Origin: Melastoma dodecandrum
Lineage: Eukaryota; Streptophyta; Magnoliopsida; Myrtales; Melastomataceae
Direction of reading: 5' to 3'
Length of the DNA: 64,000 nt
Assembly: GCA_029817715.1 (NCBI GenBank)
Contig: JARUPY010000387.1
Coordinates: 7,502,001-7,566,000, forward strand
The notes beneath the pieces are model-generated. The model did not search any database. It saw only the letters and a list, made by a program, of their open reading frames with translations, and had not been told where the DNA came from. Position 1 is the stretch's first letter, and every line of letters begins with the position of its first letter. The position numbers and the translations under genes are program-made. Shown here in pieces: positions 23,270 to 34,090 of this stretch.

Positions 23270-24420
23270 TTAGAGTGCTATGCACTATGTGCTCCTCGAC
23301 AAAGTCCTATACAGAAAGACCAAAGAAGACGTTCTCTTGAGATGCATAGATTTAGACGAAGCCATCCCAATCATGATGGAAACCATTGAGGGGTTATGTG
23401 GAGCTCATCACGTAGGAATCAAGATGAGTTGGTCGATCAAACGACACAAATTCTACTGGCCGTCAATGGTTATGAATTGCATTGAAATGGCTGGGGCCTG
23501 TCAAGCTTGCTAGCGATGCACCCTTACAACATATATGACTGTCATAGTGAAACCGTGGCCTTTCAGGACATGGGCACTAGACATCATGGGAGAAATCCAC
23601 CCGCGCTCAAGCAGAGGAGATGCATACATACTTGTCGCCACAGACTACTTCACTAAATGGGTAGAAGCGACGGCCTATAAGTCTATTAATCAGGAGGATG
23701 TAATCGAATTCATCAAGAGCACTATTAAGTCTATTAATCAGGTGCATAATCTTCTACCTGTACGGGATTTCCCAAAGTATCGTGGTGGATAATGCAAAAG
23801 TGTTTAATGGTGAGCTTATGGACGAGTTTGCACAAGATTTTGGGTTTAAGTTATTTAACTCATCCTCGTATTATGCTCAGTCAAATGGGCAAGTACAGTT
23901 TTCCAACAAACTCATAAAACGAGTCATACAAAGAATGATCGAAAGTAACCCACACACATGGCATACCCTGCTGGGCACGTAGGGTGACAAAAAGAGAAAG
24001 CATAGGTGTCGCTCCATTCAGCTTAGTATACGGTCATAATGTTATGTTCCCTATAGAAGTACGGTACCGATTGCTCAGACTCCTTAAACACCTCGGAGAG
24101 CATGCGAGGTTTGATGATGACATGCACATTGAGCTAGCAAATCTGAAAACCACCAGAATCAATGTGTTGAACCACCTAGAGGCTCACAAGAGGAATGTCG
24201 CTCGCTACTACAATAAGAGAGTAGTACCCCGGACATTCGGTAAAGGAGTCCTAGTTTGATAGGTGAGGCTTCCAGAAGGCGCGCGCGACTATTTCCATGG
24301 AAAGTGGACTCCAAATTGGGAAGGCCCTTTTCAGTTAATTGAGACTCATCTCGGGAACTCATATCGCTTAGGGGGCTCGATGGGACAGTGCACTACCTCA
24401 AGTTTTTAAAAAGGTACTTG
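23270..24420 (+). pseudogene. Tat integrase, decayed
   Basis: The zinc-binding half is visible (two His near 23405, ACQAC near 23500). In the core, the first Asp sits in TWALDIMGEI near 23580 and the second in VVDNAKVFNGE near 23783. The third acidic residue falls in SNGQVQFSNK near 23890, where family members have Glu in GQAEA-like context and this copy has Gln. The C-terminal part continues to about 24420 (VYGHNVMFPIEVRYRL, GPFQLIE). At least two stops and frameshifts. Confidence 0.83.
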
Positions 24421-24559
24421 CCGACGATATGGGAAGCCCACAAACACACCATCATAAGACATTTTTCCGAAATATGGGGACAAGTATAAACGTAGAAATT
24501 CAGTCAACAGGCAAAGAGGATAATAGGCGCTTTCGCCCGGTCCAACACTCCGGCCGCCA

Positions 24560-27300
24560 CAATGTCCTTTGCCTCATCATCCATGACCTTGTCCTAATCC
24601 ATCTCTAACGTATCTCATTCCTGGTCGATGGCCGCGCGCTCAGCTGCCTTCGACATCTTGGCAACATTAAGCGCCACGTCGTTCTCGGCGATGCGTGCGA
24701 CCGTGGCATCTAGGTCCTCCTTGAGACGACGAATGGTGGCGGACAACTCCTCTTGCTTCTCGCGGAGTTGGACCCCTTCGAGAGACAACTACTCCACTCG
24801 TGTAGCTGATGGAGGCGGCAGGGACCACGCAAGCTCCTTTTCTTCCAACCTTGCATTTACCGTGAAATCCTCCTGTCTCTCAGCCCATGAGCGACGAAGG
24901 ACTTTCGAAGGAGCAAGAGCATGACGCGCAGCTCGCGCAGGTTAGAACTCACTCGTCCCAGCTCGTCATGTCATGGATGTCAGAGCCACAAAGTCGTCGT
25001 CAGTGCTCACTCCACGCTCGAGGGTGGCGACGAAGGAAACCAAGAAAGAACGCAAAAGTTGTCACGAACACACTTAGGTTAGACATCGGCTGAAATGCAA
25101 ATTATAAGCAAACACTTAATTCCTTACCAAAGTCTCCTGCACTCGAGAACTTTGGGGGGCTTTCCTCGCTTCTCCCACAGAGCTCTGGGCGACTGGGGGG
25201 CTCTTCTATCTCCACGACATTCTCACTCGCGACTACTCGGTCTGTGCGGTCATGGCTGCCCAAGCAACTGGCGATAGGGATGTTGTCAGGAGACCCTTCG
25301 CCGTCGATGATCTCAACGGTGGAAGACACGCCAACAACACCTACATTGAAGTTGACGGTGCTTACCCAACCAAATTCTTTACCATGAAACAAACCGTGCG
25401 AGATGATCTGATACCTAACATACCCATGGAGGACGCTTCCTCAGGGTCAGTGGCCTAGCGACGTCTCGCAGTGACAACAAAGGAGGAGGTCTATGACACC
25501 TTCTTCTTCAAACAGGCTCGGTGAAGATGAACTAGTAGGGGAATTCTTTGTGCCTGAAGGCTTTGCCTTTATTCTCTTGGTTTCTACCACAGGAGGAAAA
25601 CAAACGCTTTAAGGGACTGACCAGAAGTAAGGAAATCACTATCTAACAAGATGCAACATACCCGAAGAGGCCGAGTCGTCGCCTGATGACCGCTTCTTCG
25701 AAGACTTCTCGCTCGGACAAGGGAGAGCCAACGAAGGGGCTAGACCACTTTCCTTAACAAGCCTCTCTAGATGAGACGAAAACTCCATCATTCTCAAGAC
25801 GTCGAACCAGGCCCTGGAGAAACGAGGGTAGCGACCACCGATTACCTTTGGTTGGAAGGTGATCTTAGGGAGGATCGACGACTGAAATTGCTCGGCCAAA
25901 ACAGGGTCAACTGAAGACAAAATAGCATGTGCATCAACCGGGCAATTCCTAGTTTCGGAGAAGGTGCCAAAGATTGGGTAAAGCCAAGTTGGCAGGCATA
26001 AAGCTGAGGGTTGTAGACCTCGAAGGACAGGCCAGCTGAGTCCACACCAATCAACTCCCGGGTGAGGAAAGCTGGTTAAAAGTAATTCGGATAATCACGA
26101 TAGAATCCTTCCCACTTCGGGGGAGAACGGTTGCCAGTTGGAAATCGCTCCGATAGTACACTCTGAACGCCCATTCATCTGGGCCTCGATGCATTCGGTG
26201 GTGCGGAGAGAGGATTAGCATTCAGACGTGCCAGCTGAGACCACGCCGCTTGGTTCGAGCATCGGATCAGGAAACGTTGTGAATATCGGAAAATATAAGA
26301 CAAGCCAGAGATACGCTATCCACATGGGACCATCCACTGGGCTCGCAGGAAAACTTGCTGGGTTGGCCGTCGCCTGGTAAAGGCCCCGATAAACCAAACT
26401 CGGGAGAAAGGGGCCAAACGCTAGGGCTTCTCTACGGTCTGCATTGGCGGCATCAACGAGGCCGGTGGCTACCCTTACAATACATTGACTGGGGCGTTTT
26501 CTAATATTGCCGAAGATGTACTTGGACAGCTATTCAAAGTAGAACTCAAACTCCTCCTGTGGTTCCCACTGATCAACATGAATTGACAAGTGCCGCTCAA
26601 TCACCTTTCGGATGCGCTCTGAGGTATAGAACTTCAGATTGGAGCGCCGATGGTCAAAGTGAAAATTGATGTCCTCTAGGGTGATCAACATGGGTCCCCC
26701 TGGGAGATAAAGCAGTTGACAACAAAGTTCCAAAACGACAGGAACCCAACACACACTCACAAGTTGGGCTCAATCAAGGAACGCGTAACGTGAAGTTGGG
26801 CCTTTATCCTGATCTCCTCCCAGGCGTTACATTTCTTGGTCATCCATTGGGACATCAAGGAATTGTACCCGGGCTCACTCCTCCGAAACGAGAAACAATC
26901 GAGGGTCGGTCGTATCTGACGAACCGCTCCATCTCAAATGTTTGAACTCGCCAGGGGCGAAGAAGGCAAGCAACTTACTAGTAAAGAGGAACGACTTGTC
27001 GACTCCCGAAAGGAAAGGGAACTCGGACACTGGAACAGACGGACCCAGGTTTTGCTAGTCCAACATCGGTAAACCAATGTTAGACTCTTCTTCATGACTA
27101 GGGAAAATAGGGAAAGTCGTAGCCTCGGCGAGGACTCGCCTGAAAACTGCTTCGTCGCCTTCCACATGAGGGGGAGGACGACGCCGGCTTTGGTTGAACG
27201 AGTTGCAGCCATCGGAGATGAAAATCACTTAGGGTTTTCTGGGGATTTGAAGTAAGGAAGCGGACAGTTTCTGGATGCGTGCGCGGAAATCTCACCCCCC
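24560..27300 (-). pseudogene. Antisense gene of the Tat element, decayed, with coiled coil
   Basis: Between integrase and 3' LTR the coding potential is on the minus strand. From the right: a start region near 27210 (MAATRSTKAGVVLPL); words such as VPVSEFPFL and FTSKLLAFFAPGEFK in a shifted frame near 26940-27040; LEDINFHFDHRR near 26660; and a segment 25639-25920 containing WFDVLRMMEFSSHLERLV. Near 24610-24780 is a heptad-rich stretch (LREKQEELSATIRRLKEDL, then VARIAENDVALN) that looks like a coiled coil. Known: several Tat elements carry an antisense frame here. It may match the family called putative gypsy-type transposon protein, but I cannot confirm that. Stops and frameshifts divide it. 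Confidence 0.6.
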
Positions 27301-28135
27301 ACTCAAAGATACACTAGAAATCGACAAGACATTGAAGGCCTAGAGAGGCTTTGCTTCGCCTGCTAACTGAGGGAGGCATCGTCGCCCGAATGAAGTGAAT
27401 AGGCGAAGAATATATAAAATAAAAACAATGGTTTCCATTCGAATTCGTAACGTATTATATAGATTTGTTTGGAAGACTAATGCATTACGTGGGGAAGTAC
27501 AAGTGACTCAGTCCACGACACTTCTATTATACTGACGAGAACAAAACTCCTTGAGCTTTGTGAGCTACGCAAGGGTTTATCCACGGAAAGCAAAGATGGT
27601 TACACTTAATACCCTATTCATTCCATCAGACGAAGAAGATCCATGGCTGCAAGCTGGAAATTTCATCGCACTGTAGGGATCTGGCTGCAATGGGTATCTT
27701 TTGAGCTAAAGGACAATCCTGGGCTAACGATCATCCTGTCGTCGCTCCGCTTAGGCCCTCTACCCTTCCAGAGCATCTCCTTGGAAGGAGAGACATCGCT
27801 CGCATAAGATGGTGGACATAGACTCTCGAGTAGAGTAAGGTGATGGACATAGAATCTAGGCAGAAGGCGAAAAGGGTGAAGGCTCATAAGATGTTGATCC
27901 GAACATAGCGGGGTTGTGAGGACGATAAGATCTTTGATAGAAGATATCATGGCATATATTCCAGGGATTTCCACGGATGTCCTGGAAATCTCAACCGATA
28001 CGCTTCTGGGATATCAACTGCTGGTGATTAATGTATGACCTACACACGTTACCGAAGAGTAGGGGAATGATTACGTGGTCTTTTTAAAGGAGATGGATTA
28101 CAATACCTGACTCCATCTCCCTGAGGGGGCTTATA
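27301..28135. other. Tat element 3' untranslated region
   Basis: No recognisable coding sequence. It would contain the antisense promoter. A purine tract-like ctgagggggc at 28121-28130 lies just before the 3' LTR. Confidence 0.5.
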
Positions 28136-28996
28136 TGTTTAGCAATAAAAATTCTGGACCACAAATCTCAGTGTCATCTATGGATCAACGGTCCAAAAGA
28201 CAGGCCCAAGGCACATGAGGCTAACAGAGAGGTAGCTGTGGAAATACACTAGGCGAAGGCTTGTGGGTGAAGCAGTTACCAACCGATGGGGCTACAGATT
28301 TATCTTTCTGCAGGTTGAACCATTCCGCTCTCTTGCAGGTCTTTTATTGCTGGATCGGGCTTTCGCCCATTATCCAAGATTCCCCACTGCTGGGGCTTCT
28401 TCCTCGAGTCCTGTCATGATCGCGCACTCGACGAAAGAGCTTTACCAGGCGACGAGGGTCAACAAGGTGATCAAGCGGTAGTCAACTAGACGAGAGAGGA
28501 AACTTTGCAGCGAAGGCTAGTGGGGGATACGATCGATCAGTGGCTGTCATAGGAAGGTTTCAGACGATCTCAGCATATGGAAAGGAGTGATTGCCAAGGC
28601 TATTCGGATGGAGAAAAGATATTCCATGAAGACTGACAACATAGATACCTAATATATGTACAACATTTCATTTTCGTATTCACGTTGGTCTAGTGTAGTA
28701 TAAATAGTCGTTCTTAGGTATTGTACAATACACCTCGCTACAGACGGATATATAATCCTTTTATCTTCAGGTATTCAAGCGTTCTTGCGATCTTGTGCTT
28801 CTGCGATCTTCTTCCTTCTAAAGGCATTGTCGATGGCATTTATAAGTGCTTCCGCTTAAGGGTGTCGTTTCTCTGACTGCCCTTCTCTTTCTTTATTTAT
28901 ACGAAGGCCACACACATTCAACGAACCTTCGAGAACCAATTGCTCGTAGTGCGAGATATTTCCAACGTATTTGGATCCGGCTTGTCCAACAGTCAC
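28136..28996 (+). repeat. 3' LTR of the Tat element, with a 150 bp insertion
   Basis: Begins TGTTTAGCAATAAAAATT and matches the 5' LTR with many substitutions. Positions 28296-28445 have no counterpart in the 5' LTR. TATAAATAG is conserved at 28699-28707. Without the insertion this LTR would be about 711 bp, close to the 5' copy. Confidence 0.85.
28296..28445 (-). pseudogene. rrn18: Insertion with rearranged mitochondrial 18S rRNA pieces
   Basis: The patch is bounded on both sides by the triplet tac (28293-28295 and 28443-28445). Read on the minus strand, 28392-28445 begins TAAAGCTCTTTCGTCGAGTG and ends GAGGAAGAAGCCCC. 28345-28393 reads CAGCAGTGGGGAATCTTGGA then AATGGGCGAAAGCCCGATCC. Both are conserved small-subunit rRNA words in their plant mitochondrial form. 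In rrn18 the second segment comes before the first, so the order here is swapped. Positions 28296-28344 are of unknown origin. A non-functional insertion of organelle DNA. Confidence 0.82.
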
Positions 28997-29108
28997 TTTT
29001 GAAGCGTACACAAAGTTCCCCTCCCACTTTTTGTCGCCATGATTTTACTAAAAAACAAAAGCTTTTAACTATCGTATCATGTTTATGACATCTTAATGAT
29101 CGCCATAG

Positions 29109-29192
29109 GTTTCCGGGCAATCAAGTGCCCGGGCATTGTTGGGGATCGACACATTCTTCACTAACACCGCCTTTAGCCACAAGACTCGTGCC
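29109..29192 (+). pseudogene. Caleosin fragment, exon 2
   Basis: Follows an AG acceptor (ccatag) and completes the split codon left by exon 1 to give G-FRAIK, as in caleosins (GFRAI). After a frameshift the expected membrane-segment end is readable as TFFTNTAFSHKTR, matching the family's VFIN.ALS.KTR. It then meets a GT donor at 29193. In the original frame a stop occurs at the end of ...RHILH, so the exon is broken. Confidence 0.7.
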
Positions 29193-29399
29193 GTATACCT
29201 ACTTAGACTCCAAACATAGTTGCACGTGGCCTGTTTCTGTCCATCATTTTCTTGACTAATTTGATATTTTTGTTTCCTTTTATCATTTATCAAACTTAAG
29301 CATCTAAAGCGATCACGTCGTCAACTCGTGGGAGCAGATAATGTATTTAATTAAAGTTTCTTTAGAAAATGGTTAAAGGTTATGACATATAGCCCACAG

Positions 29400-29511
29400 A
29401 CAAGCACATTTTATTGGTGTTATTCTCGAAAAGAAAGATTCATAAGAAAGGTGTACATAGCGATGTGACCCGACATATGCTAAAGCCATCCAAACAATGC
29501 TAATTTCTTTT
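29400..29511 (+). pseudogene. Caleosin fragment, probable exon 3
   Basis: Begins after an AG acceptor (gcccacag) and ends at a consensus GTAAGT donor. One frame reads DKHILLVLFSKRKIHKKGVH followed by SD, which parallels the caleosin segment with LLFP....K.IHK..HGSD. A stop follows in the last third. No later exon is seen before the pararetrovirus-like DNA at about 29640. Resemblance is weak and this call rests partly on position. Confidence 0.42.
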
Positions 29512-29639
29512 GTAAGTGGGGAGGCATCTCCTATGTTCATTACTTAAGTCCACCTTCTCTATTCCTTTAAAACCCCCAGTTATTGTCATGACGTAGCAAA
29601 AACAATAACAACACCAACAACAATACCAATAACAACAAC

Positions 29640-32200
29640 AATTGTTCTAGATGAAGTTCCTCCAATTTATGCCTACAAGATGCAACCAAAAGACTTTCCT
29701 CCATTTGAGCCAAATATAGTTATAATGTCAAGTATACAACAAAGATTCCAATTCCATCAGGAGTAGATATTACTATTGTTACTCAAAAGAACCACATAGC
29801 TGAAATTGTTCTAAAGAATGCTTTGGCTTATAATAAACTTTTCAAAGGAATTGATTCCAAAATCTCTACGGTACAAAATCATCTTACAAATGTTGAAAGC
29901 AAATTAGGACAACAGATTGGATTTACCCATTAGAAAGCTCTGGAAGCAATTCAGTTATTAGAAAGAAGAATTGAAAAAATTGAAAAGGTACAACAAATCT
30001 TCAATTTTGGAAAGATCCATAAGAGAAAATAGCTATGATCAAGAGGCATATAACTTTGATTAAAGGTGAAAATGTTCATGATTTATCCTCTACTAGATCA
30101 ACATCAGCTAATCTGTATCATTACAGGACCCTTTTTCCAGCCTTTTACCTCAAAAGACTTATCCAGAATCTCTAATGAAAGTCCCTCCGTATGAACCATT
30201 TGGACCGGGAAGCTCACAGAAAGCATATATTGGGACAATTCATAAATACATTAAGAAAAAGTAAAAAGAAAAGGCAGGAAAACAACTACAACAGTTAATG
30301 GTAGAACCATTATCTGTCACAAAATGGCTAGCAAAATCTCAAAACTCAAATCAGAGTTTTACAAGATTGGTGACTAGTGAAACTCCTATTATCTCAGACA
30401 TCACATTAGAACGGGATAGTTCTTTAACACAAACTGCTACAAGTTCAAAATCTGTTCCTTTAGTTTACATAGACAGAGGACAGACAGAAGAACAATCGTT
30501 TAATTTTCCAGATGATGATTACATGTCTGAAATTCACAATTGTGTACCTAGAAATACAAAACAACCAAGTGTTGGAATAAAGTTCACATTTGATGATATT
30601 CCATATTCAAAGTGGCAAAACGACTTCAAGAAATGCACACTTGATGTTTGTTGAGAAAATTACAAGTGGATAGTATGGATGTCCTAACAGAATTGGTTAC
30701 ACAGTTTATAGGAACTCTCTGTGAATGGTGGAATCAACTCCCTTAACCGCATCAAGTTCATATGTTGACAATATCCTTTACGGAGTTTCTTGGACGTATC
30801 TATCATCAGTTCATCGGTGCTTAAGCTCCTATATAAGTGCACAAGAGAATTGAATTTTTAAAAATAAAGTGTTGCTCTTACAAAGAGAAAGATTTGGCAA
30901 GACATTTTCAACGAATGTTACAGCTACATGTTAGTTTGGGAACCATACAATGCTTAAGCATGTGTTTTTACTTCAATTTCATTGGATATGTCAACGGTGG
31001 TACAAAAACATTTGCACCTGAAGATATTGAAACATGTATATCTAACGCCTGGGGTGATTCAACGAGAAAACATGAGTGCAACGGTTGAATTATGCCAACG
31101 CAAGGAAGCTGTTGACAATTTCTTTAACAGAGATCGCATACTAGATAGATCTTATGAAAGTAGATTTCAAGGATATCATATCAAGTGCATAGACAAAGAT
31201 CTTTGTGGCTGCAAGACAAAGAAGAAGTCTCATTTTAAAAAATATGATAAGAAGAAGCATAAAAGAGGTAATAGAATACATAAATCTCCTAAGCCTCAAA
31301 AAAGAAGATTTTGGAAAAGATACTTGAGAAGAAAGAGAAGCCCTTCCCAACAAAAGTCAGACAAATGTTTTATGTGTCATAACAAAGGTCATTTTGCAAA
31401 ACAATGTCCAAGAAGAAAAAACAAGTTAATAGCACAGATTGAAGAAGCCTTAGTTTTTTCTCTTTAAAATGATGATCTTGAATTCCTTTTCTCATAAGAT
31501 GAAAAAGCAAATCAGCAAAATGTGTTCTGCTTGGAAGGTCACTCAAGCTCAGATAAATCACAATATTCTAAAACAGATGAACTCTCTGATGAGATTTATG
31601 CAATTCAACCGACAGAACAGTGGGAATTCCAATTGTTACATCCAAAGAAATATCCCCTCATGTGAAGGTTACATTGTACCTTGACAAATATGTGAAACCT
31701 TTGTTGGTTATACCGTTTATTGAAACAAGAAGTGCAATAAGTATGATCAATCTCAAGATAATTCCGCATTCATATTTGAAGTATGAAGAAAAGAAGTTTA
31801 AAACAGTCTCGGGGGACATATTCACAACAAATTGGAAAATTTCACCTATTAAGGTATTCTTTTTCCCATAATGTGAGATTATTGATTCATTCATAACGTC
31901 ACATATGCTAACTTAATTGTTGGCTGGGATATGCTATCAACCCTCAAACATCTTAAAATATTTCTAGATGGTATTCGGTATAAAGGCAGTTTTAGACCTT
32001 ACGCTACAATTACGAGGCTATATTAGCTTGAAGATACACATACATACTTCATGTTTTTCTTCAAGGAAAATTTTGCCAAAGGCCATTCAAAATTTGTGAT
32101 AAAATATCGTCTCAAGCTTGTAGGGGCAGGGTAACTTAAAAACCTCGAACCTGGATACAACGATGACACCACCGTGAACGATATGTTTGTGAAACACTCA
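29640..32200 (+). pseudogene. Endogenous pararetrovirus (Caulimoviridae-like) fragment, decayed
   Basis: A plus-strand series of broken frames with the order expected of a caulimovirid polyprotein. A coiled-coil-like region lies near 29830-29990. Capsid-like words occur near 30580-30640 (FTFDDIPYSKW) and 30720-30800. A very basic stretch follows at 31200-31360 and ends in a zinc knuckle CFMCHNKGHFAKQC at 31366-31407. A protease-like segment lies near 31640-31860, where the catalytic D-S/T-G is replaced (ETRSAISMI). I see no movement protein, reverse transcriptase or RNase H. Stops at 30652-30654, 31086-31088, 31465-31467 and 31869-31871, plus frameshifts, interrupt it. Genus undetermined. It is a non-functional genomic relic. 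Confidence 0.72.
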
Positions 32201-33285
32201 ACTAATCACACTCAGATTGTAAGGCCAAGTGGTACAGAGAAAAACAACTCAACAAACTCAATTTCAAAATTTCCAGATCTGTCTATTAGCCTTCTAACCC
32301 TTACAAAGATATCATAGAGAGTTCTAGACTAACTGCACAAAATGTAGTCCCAACTAATCCCTTAATCAATTCTCCGCAACCACTATCCCAATAACTTAAT
32401 AAATGACTCAATTTCATACTCCAAGACTTCAAATTCATACTTCTATGGGCTGGGTCTTGTGTAGGTGTCTTTACTTCTCCAAAATGCAACAAACTTGCCC
32501 AAATGAAGCTTTGCATGGTCCAATGCACTCCAACACATTATAGGCCACAATTTTCCCCTTAATTGTAACTTCATCGATCTGGTTATATTGAGCATCAATC
32601 CCCCTTTGTTGGATGAGGTTCGTCCACAAATGTAAGGGTTCTTCATCATCCTCGTATGGTGCCGCATCTTGAACATTGGAAGTTGCGGAAACCCATAGTG
32701 TTATGGTGTAACGACACCATTATGTACGATACAACACATTCCACCGACTAGGTACCTATCCGGTACCCCATTTGGCATGCATGTCACACACATCATTTCC
32801 CGCACACTCACGTGCCGCGCATACCATTTACATTCTTCGTGATAGGATGCCACACGCACAACCCATTTCACATGCCCTCGTCGTATACATAACCTACATT
32901 CATTCTTAACATACAAATTGTCCTTCCTTGCCCGTACTCACGAATTTGTTATCAAGGTTTCCCATCATAGCTTACTACTGCCCCTCATCATCGTACCTTT
33001 AAGCCGGCGTACCATTGTTCGTTCCGTACCTCTTGGTGACCTTTCCATCATCATATCCGAGGGTTTGGACTTGCTTTCACTAAAATACCTTATTCAACCA
33101 ATGAATACACAATGATTTCAAGAGATTTATTCACATCCGTCAATTACCACAAGATCATAAGAATTCCTTTCCCCTGGAACTTGCTAAAACAATACATTAC
33201 AAGAGAATTCACCATCCCCACACCTTATTACAACCATTACCTGGTCCATCACGGAAGCGGCTAACGGTACGTGCACGTGAGACTT
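32201..33285. other. Non-coding DNA between the pararetrovirus relic and the inverted-repeat cluster
   Basis: C-rich on the plus strand between about 32700 and 33250. A minus-strand stretch near 32440-32680 reads as a possible retroelement gag scrap but has no decisive motif. At 32699-32728 the words gtgttatggtg and cgacaccattat partly pair with each other. I see no gene. Confidence 0.4.
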
Positions 33286-33289
33286 ACGT

Positions 33290-33955
33290 AGTTTACTAAT
33301 TAATACTAAAATTAGTAGTAAATTTTACTAAAAGTTGACCGTTACTACTCAAGTCAACGCAAAAGTAGTAAAAAAAGTAGTAAATTTTACTACTTTTTGG
33401 ACTTCTTTTAGTAAAGTCAACGAAAATGTAGTATAAAATGTCGTAAATTTTACTACTTCTGAACTGTTCACCGCAGTGCAATTTTACTACTTTTATGCTG
33501 ACTTTACTAAAACCTCATTAATAGTAAAGTCAACGGAGAAGTAGTAAAAAAAGTAGTAAAATTTACTACATTTTCGTTGACTTTACTAAGAAAACCACAC
33601 TTTTAGTAAAGTCAGCGGAGATGTAGTAAAAAAAGTAGTAAATTTTACTACTTTTTTTACTACTTCTCCGTTGACTTTACTAAATTTCTCCTTTTTAGTA
33701 AAGTCAGCGTAAAAGTAGTATAAAAGTAGTAAAATTTACTACTTTTAACTGTACAAACTATGTCGATAAGTAGTAATTGTTTACTACTTTCGTTGTGATT
33801 TTTAGTAAAATTGTGTTTGAGTTGGTAAAATTGGTAGTAAATAGGTAGGGTTTGTCGTAAATGTTTACTACTTTAAGCATGTTTTTACTAAAATAAGTAG
33901 TAAACTGTTACTATTTTGTAGGCGTTGACTAAGAAATTTTACTACTTTGAACAGT
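33290..33955. repeat. Cluster of interspersed inverted repeats (TTAGTAAAGTCAACG family)
   Basis: A unit built from TTAGTAAAGTCAACGGAGAA, GTAGTAAAAA and AGTAGTAAA occurs at least six times in both orientations. Such clusters are typical of subterminal regions of CACTA-type or other DNA transposons and of foldback elements. No terminal CACTA or clear target duplication is visible, so the class is open. Confidence 0.8.
33602..33684. repeat. 83 bp near-perfect palindrome
   Basis: Arms 33602-33642 and 33644-33684 (41 bases each) are reverse complements with two mismatches and a single unpaired T at the centre. Strong cruciform or hairpin potential. Confidence 0.93.
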
Positions 33956-34018
33956 GTTTCCGAACCTAACTCCGAACCTAATATTTCTAAATTTTGATGT
34001 GAAATGACTATTTTACCC

Positions 34019-34090
34019 CGGTTACTAGTATTATTACTAGTATTATTACTATTAATACGTTTAATACTAGTATTATTACTAGTATTAATA
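34019..34090. repeat. ACTAGTATTATT short repeat at the satellite boundary
   Basis: The word tactagtattat recurs four times, in two groups separated by tactattaatacgttta. ACTAGT is itself palindromic. The first satellite sequence starts at 34091, directly after the last unit. Confidence 0.85.

Larger units (their letters stand above)
17501..28996 (+). mobile_element. Decayed Ty3-gypsy element of the Tat lineage, inside caleosin intron 1
   Basis: Two direct LTRs (17501-18226 and 28136-28996) enclose gag, a protease remnant, an RNase H, a second archaeal-type RNase H, an integrase and a long stretch with an antisense gene. The extra RNase H and the extra region between integrase and 3' LTR are features known from Tat/Ogre-type elements. 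The whole element is full of stops and frameshifts, and the LTRs differ at many positions, so it is old. A 5 bp target duplication (caagg expected) is not seen after the 3' LTR, so the right edge is approximate or has been altered. Confidence 0.9.

Noticed and set aside
24628..25458. Plus-strand frames of 60-98 codons behind the Tat integrase
   Set aside because: The coherent signal (coiled-coil heptads, charged helices) is on the opposite strand.
32699..33250. Possible LTR beginning TGTTATGGTG
   Set aside because: No matching second copy, no primer site or purine tract, and no clear CA end found.
33290..33955. CACTA transposon end
   Set aside because: Subterminal-type repeats are present, but the CACTA terminus and target duplication are not visible on either side.
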